Shown here: in pieces, positions 61,350 through 64,000 of the stretch
How the letters are laid out: each line of letters starts with the position of its first letter
Numbering within the stretch: position 1 is the stretch's first letter
Assembly (NCBI GenBank): GCA_051005695.1
Contig: JBPCJC010000018.1
Span: forward strand, 1-64,000
DNA: 64,000 nt
Reading direction: 5' to 3'
DNA from: JACCTI01 sp051005695
Lineage (GTDB): Bacteria; Verrucomicrobiota; Verrucomicrobiia; Chthoniobacterales; UBA10450
The notes under the pieces: model-generated
The model's database searches: none
What the model was told of the DNA's origin: nothing
What the model saw: the letters and a program-made list of their open reading frames with translations, nothing else
Translations under genes and position numbers: made by a program

Positions 61350-62240
61350 CTAGCCGCGCGGATGGAATTTTCGGTGCACCGCCTTCAGCCGCTGCTGATC
61401 CACGTGGGTGTAAACCTGCGTCGTGGAAATGTCCGCGTGCCCGAGCAATTCCTGGATAATCCGCAGGTCAGCCCCGTTGCCTAACAAATGAGTCGCAAAA
61501 CTATGGCGGAGCAGGTGCGGATAAATATTTTGCTCCAAACCGGACTGGCGCGCGCGTTCCTTCACGATCTGCCAGAGTCGCGAGGTGGTCAGTTTCGTCC
61601 CGCGCGCGGAGAGAAAAATCTCGCTGCCGGTGCGCGCCTTGACCAGCTTCGGCCGCTCCGCGGAAAGATAGGCCGCGAGCGCTTCGCAGGCTTTTCCGCC
61701 CACCGGGACGAGGCGAGTTTTGTTGCCCTTGCCGGTCACGCGCAGGATGCGCTCCTCGAAATTCAGATTTTCCAAACGCGCATTCGCCAGTTCCGAAATC
61801 CGCAGCCCGCTCGCGTAAAGCAGCTCGATGATCGCGCGATCACGCAGCCCACGCGGTTGGGTTGTCTTGATGCTCTCGAGTAACTGTTCGACCTGGAGTT
61901 CGTTCAAGGTTTCGGGCAGGTAACGCTCGATCCGCGGGAGATTGAGCGTCTCCGTCGGATCGCGTTTGATTCTTTTTTGTGCGAGCAGGAAACGAAAAAA
62001 AATCTTCAACGCCACCACCACGAGTTTGATCGAAGAAGCTGCCAGCCCGCGGCGCTTTAAGGCGCCGAGATATTCGCTCACTAACGGCTGGGTAATTTTT
62101 GCCGGATCAAAAATCTTGCGCGCGCCCGCGATCCATTCCGCAAACTCGGAAAGCGAACGTCGCGTGGAGAGTTGATAATTTTCCGAGAGCCCGCGCTCGG
62201 TCGCGAGATAGCGAATGAAGCGATCGATCTCCGGTTCCAT
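61350..62240 (-). CDS. xerD: Tyrosine recombinase, XerD-like
   Basis: The start is set at the ATG complementary to 62238-62240 (MEPEIDRFIRYL), which fits the family N-terminus better than the one 12 bp upstream. The 296-residue protein has the SAM-like core-binding domain (residues 1-95) and a catalytic domain with the conserved Arg in YASGLRISEL, Lys in GKGNKTR, HLLRHSFATHLL (His-x-x-Arg), GHADISTTQVYTHV (His and Tyr nucleophile). Length and the lack of mobile-element context fit a chromosome dimer resolution recombinase that acts at dif with FtsK. No dif site was seen nearby. Confidence 0.9.
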   Translation of the reverse strand: MEPEIDRFIRYLATERGLSENYQLSTRRSLSEFAEWIAGARKIFDPAKITQPLVSEYLGALKRRGLAASSIKLVVVALKIFFRFLLAQKRIKRDPTETLNLPRIERYLPETLNELQVEQLLESIKTTQPRGLRDRAIIELLYASGLRISELANARLENLNFEERILRVTGKGNKTRLVPVGGKACEALAAYLSAERPKLVKARTGSEIFLSARGTKLTTSRLWQIVKERARQSGLEQNIYPHLLRHSFATHLLGNGADLRIIQELLGHADISTTQVYTHVDQQRLKAVHRKFHPRG

Positions 62241-62458
62241 CTGCGCGCGCAAGTTGCCATCACGCGCCGCCTCTGAAAATCACGAAACAGGCGCGGCGTT
62301 TTGAAGGCCGCAAATTGAACAACCACGTCTCCACCGGCGTCGGACCAGGCGTGCGCATCCAGTTCGCCGCAGGCACCGGAATAAGATCGTGGGCATCGCT
62401 TCATACCGGCAGCGACGATTGACAGGTAGCGCGTGAATGTCCGAACCTTATTCTGAAA

Positions 62459-63211
62459 ATGAGCCTCGACCTTAACACCCTCTTGAATGACTGGCCGCAC
62501 GAAAGCGGCTCCATCAAGGTGCGCAAAATTCTCGGTCTCGATGGCCGCGAGAAATTGCAGCTGCGCATCGATCTCGGGATGCTCCAGATGGAAATGACCG
62601 GTCGTCCCGATGGTCATCGGCCGCATAATTGCGAATCGCTTTTGCAATATCATCAGCGGCGCGCCGCTCGTTCGGAAGCGCGCGGCGATGCTTACGAATT
62701 GAACTCCGAGCAATGCAGCGAGCTGCAGCAGGAAGGCATTCAATATTACCATCGTTACCTCAGCCTTTTTCAGATCAACGATTTCCCCGCGGTCATTCGG
62801 GACACTCAGCGCAACCTCGATCTGTTCGAATTCGTTTCTACACACACCGAGCGCGACGAGCTCGCCTGGAGTTTTCAACAATTCCGCCCCTACGTGCTGA
62901 TGATGAACACCCGCGCGAAGGCGTCGATTTTGTTAGGCGATGGAAAATTCGGCGACGCCATGCGCGAGATCGAGCGCGGGCGCGACGCCATCCAAGAATT
63001 TTTCAATCAATCGAACTTTCCCGAGCTGGGCCAGAAAAGTTCCGAGCTCGCTTTCCTCGAGGAATGGCTGGAGGAAGTGAGCTCGAAGCGTCCGCTCTCC
63101 AAGCTCGAGATCATGCAGCGCGAAATGGAAGTCGCGATCGCGAGCGAGCTTTACGAGCGCGCCGCGGAATTGCGCGACGCGATCAAGCTCCTGCAAACCT
63201 CGAAGAGCTAA
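62459..63211 (+). CDS. UVR-motif (UvrB/UvrC motif) protein
   Basis: A 250-residue soluble protein. The last 35 residues form a UVR helix-turn-helix (LEIMQREMEVAIASELYERAAELRDAIKLLQ split around residues 214-244), as in UvrB, UvrC and McsA. The N-terminal 200 residues (LNDWPHESGSIKVRKILGLDG, EKLQLRIDLGMLQMEM, GIQYYHRYLSLFQIN) have no clear family but recur in Verrucomicrobiota and Planctomycetota. A protein-protein contact role is likely. It diverges from xerD across a 218-bp gap with no gene. Confidence 0.8.
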   Translation: MSLDLNTLLNDWPHESGSIKVRKILGLDGREKLQLRIDLGMLQMEMTGRPDGHRPHNCESLLQYHQRRAARSEARGDAYELNSEQCSELQQEGIQYYHRYLSLFQINDFPAVIRDTQRNLDLFEFVSTHTERDELAWSFQQFRPYVLMMNTRAKASILLGDGKFGDAMREIERGRDAIQEFFNQSNFPELGQKSSELAFLEEWLEEVSSKRPLSKLEIMQREMEVAIASELYERAAELRDAIKLLQTSKS

Positions 63212-63267
63212 TTGCGTCCACCGATTTCGCAGATTGGTTAGAACCCATCTTACAAATCTTAAGGCCT

Positions 63268-63300
63268 GTCATCCTGAGCGAATGCGAAGGATCTCTGAGT
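63268..63300. repeat. REP-like element, single left end (partial copy 3)
   Basis: GTCATCCTGAGCG at 63268-63280 followed by AATGCGAAGGATCTCTGAG matches the left end of the elements at 21456 and 39781 (GTCATCCTGAG ... GAAGGATCT). No matching right end CTCGGGATGAC follows within the next 100 bp, so this is a partial copy. It lies in the 168-bp gap between the UVR gene and the sulfite-oxidase-like gene. Confidence 0.7.
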
Positions 63301-63379
63301 ATTTCTTCCCTCGCGTCGTTCGTATCGGAGCGTTTTGGGTCGGTAAAATCTGTAAACCTGTGGATGAATTGATTCCCCC

Positions 63380-64000
63380 GTGAGCACGACCAACCCGAGC
63401 TACATCGAACGCAAAGAGCGCTTTGCCCGCAAGATGGCCGGGAAAGCGAAGGCGACTGTTCGTTCCGAGAATCGCCTCCCGCCCGGCCAACATCTCACTC
63501 CCGGCTTTCCGGTCCTCGATCTCGGCATTCGTCCCGAGATCTCGTTAGGCGATTGGCGCCTCGACGTCACCGGCCTGGTCGAGAACCCGCAGAGTCTGAG
63601 CTGGGAAAAATTCAATGCTCTCCCGCGTTTCGAAGACGTGAGCGACTTCCATTGCGTCACCACCTGGAGCAAATACGACGTCCAGTGGACCGGCGTCGCC
63701 TTCTTCACCCTCGCTGAACTCGTTAGGCCAAAGGCGGAAGCGAAACACGTCCTCTTCAGTAGCTACGACGGCTACACCACCAACGTCCGGCTCGACGATT
63801 GCATGGACGACGACGTCCTCATCGCCACGCATTACGACGGCAAACCGTTGCCCAAAGATCACGGCGGCCCGGCCCGCGTCATCATTCCGAAACTCTACGC
63901 CTGGAAAGGCGCGAAGTTCATCCGCGGAATCGAATTCAGCGCCGAAGACAAACCCGGTTTCTGGGAAGTGCGCGGTTACAGCAACACCGCCGACCCGTGG
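63380..64000 (+). CDS. Sulfite-oxidase-like molybdopterin-dependent oxidoreductase, N-terminal part
   Basis: The gene starts at GTG 63380 and runs off the right edge; 207 codons are visible. It has no export signal. The oxidoreductase molybdopterin-binding domain (PF00174) is clear: LTPGFPVLDLGIRPEISLGDW, then FHCVTTWSKYDVQWTGV with the molybdenum-ligating Cys92, then SYDGYTTNVRLDD and the GGPARVIIPKLYAWKGAKFI region. Such cytosolic proteins are annotated as sulfite oxidase-like or YedY/MsrP-like and their substrate is not settled. Two TCGTTAGGC copies (63542, 63720) lie in the visible part. Confidence 0.88.
   Translation, partial: MSTTNPSYIERKERFARKMAGKAKATVRSENRLPPGQHLTPGFPVLDLGIRPEISLGDWRLDVTGLVENPQSLSWEKFNALPRFEDVSDFHCVTTWSKYDVQWTGVAFFTLAELVRPKAEAKHVLFSSYDGYTTNVRLDDCMDDDVLIATHYDGKPLPKDHGGPARVIIPKLYAWKGAKFIRGIEFSAEDKPGFWEVRGYSNTADPW

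Noticed and set aside
62419..62454. TTGACA at 62419-62424 upstream of the UVR gene as a sigma-70 promoter
   Set aside because: The only TATTCT-like -10 is about 24 nt downstream, too far for a standard promoter; not supported.

Overview
The window is a high-GC, Gram-negative bacterial chromosome segment. LPS-type acyl and diacylglucosamine genes, an outer-membrane barrel, an ECF sigma factor with an envelope protease, and a complete Alternative Complex III (ACIII) operon all point that way. Gene content (circularly permuted ATP-grasp plus alpha-E pair, ACIII with aa3 oxidase, a small fibronectin-III-like protein, lmo0937-type mini-gene) best fits Verrucomicrobiota, perhaps a soil lineage. Acidobacteriota is not excluded, because no rRNA or phylogenetic marker is present. 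No tRNA, rRNA, CRISPR array, prophage or complete insertion sequence was seen.

Layout. 0-10 kb: alpha-E/ATP-grasp pair, then an envelope/lipid group (methyltransferase, NodB-type deacetylase, small membrane protein, LpxL-like acyltransferase, halogenase-like flavoprotein), amidohydrolase, nagA, a GT28 glycolipid glycosyltransferase and a BrkB/YihY protein. 10-23 kb: amidase, glgX, a degenerate HAD gene, host-attachment-like protein, HPF fused to a cold-shock domain, ftsH, a giant ABC protein and an M24 peptidase. 22.8-25.8 kb: a cassette of membrane zinc protease, ECF sigma factor, single-TM protein and an HtrA-like protein lacking all three catalytic residues. 25.8-35.4 kb: ligA, small membrane proteins, a normal HtrA protease, a lysine 2,3-aminomutase-like enzyme, an LpxH-like phosphoesterase and an outer-membrane protein. 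35.6-56 kb: a 20-kb respiratory block of ACIII (actA-F), a linker protein, a CcoN-like subunit without its copper/heme b3 site, CcoO-like and c-type cytochromes, a thioredoxin-reductase-like flavoprotein, aa3 oxidase genes, heme A synthesis (ctaA, ctaB) and a SCO copper chaperone. 56-64 kb: rmlA, GT4, Dabb protein, an isolated nuoA, XerD-like recombinase, UVR-motif protein and the start of a sulfite-oxidase-like gene.

The respiratory block reads as one electron path: menaquinol to ACIII, through c-type hemes, to aa3 oxidase. The CcoN/CcoO-like proteins sit between the two complexes and probably act structurally or in electron transfer rather than reducing oxygen.

The most unusual signal is dispersed. 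The 9-mer TCGTTAGGC (reverse complement GCCTAACGA) occurs 41 times by manual count, in both orientations, where about 0.5 would be expected by chance. It lies inside genes in several reading frames, forces rare TTA and CTA leucine codons, and supplies the stop codons of both genes at two convergent junctions. It behaves like a DNA uptake sequence. A second repeat family, with GTCATCC(T/C)GAG ends, has apparently inserted at the start of actC and duplicated its start codon.
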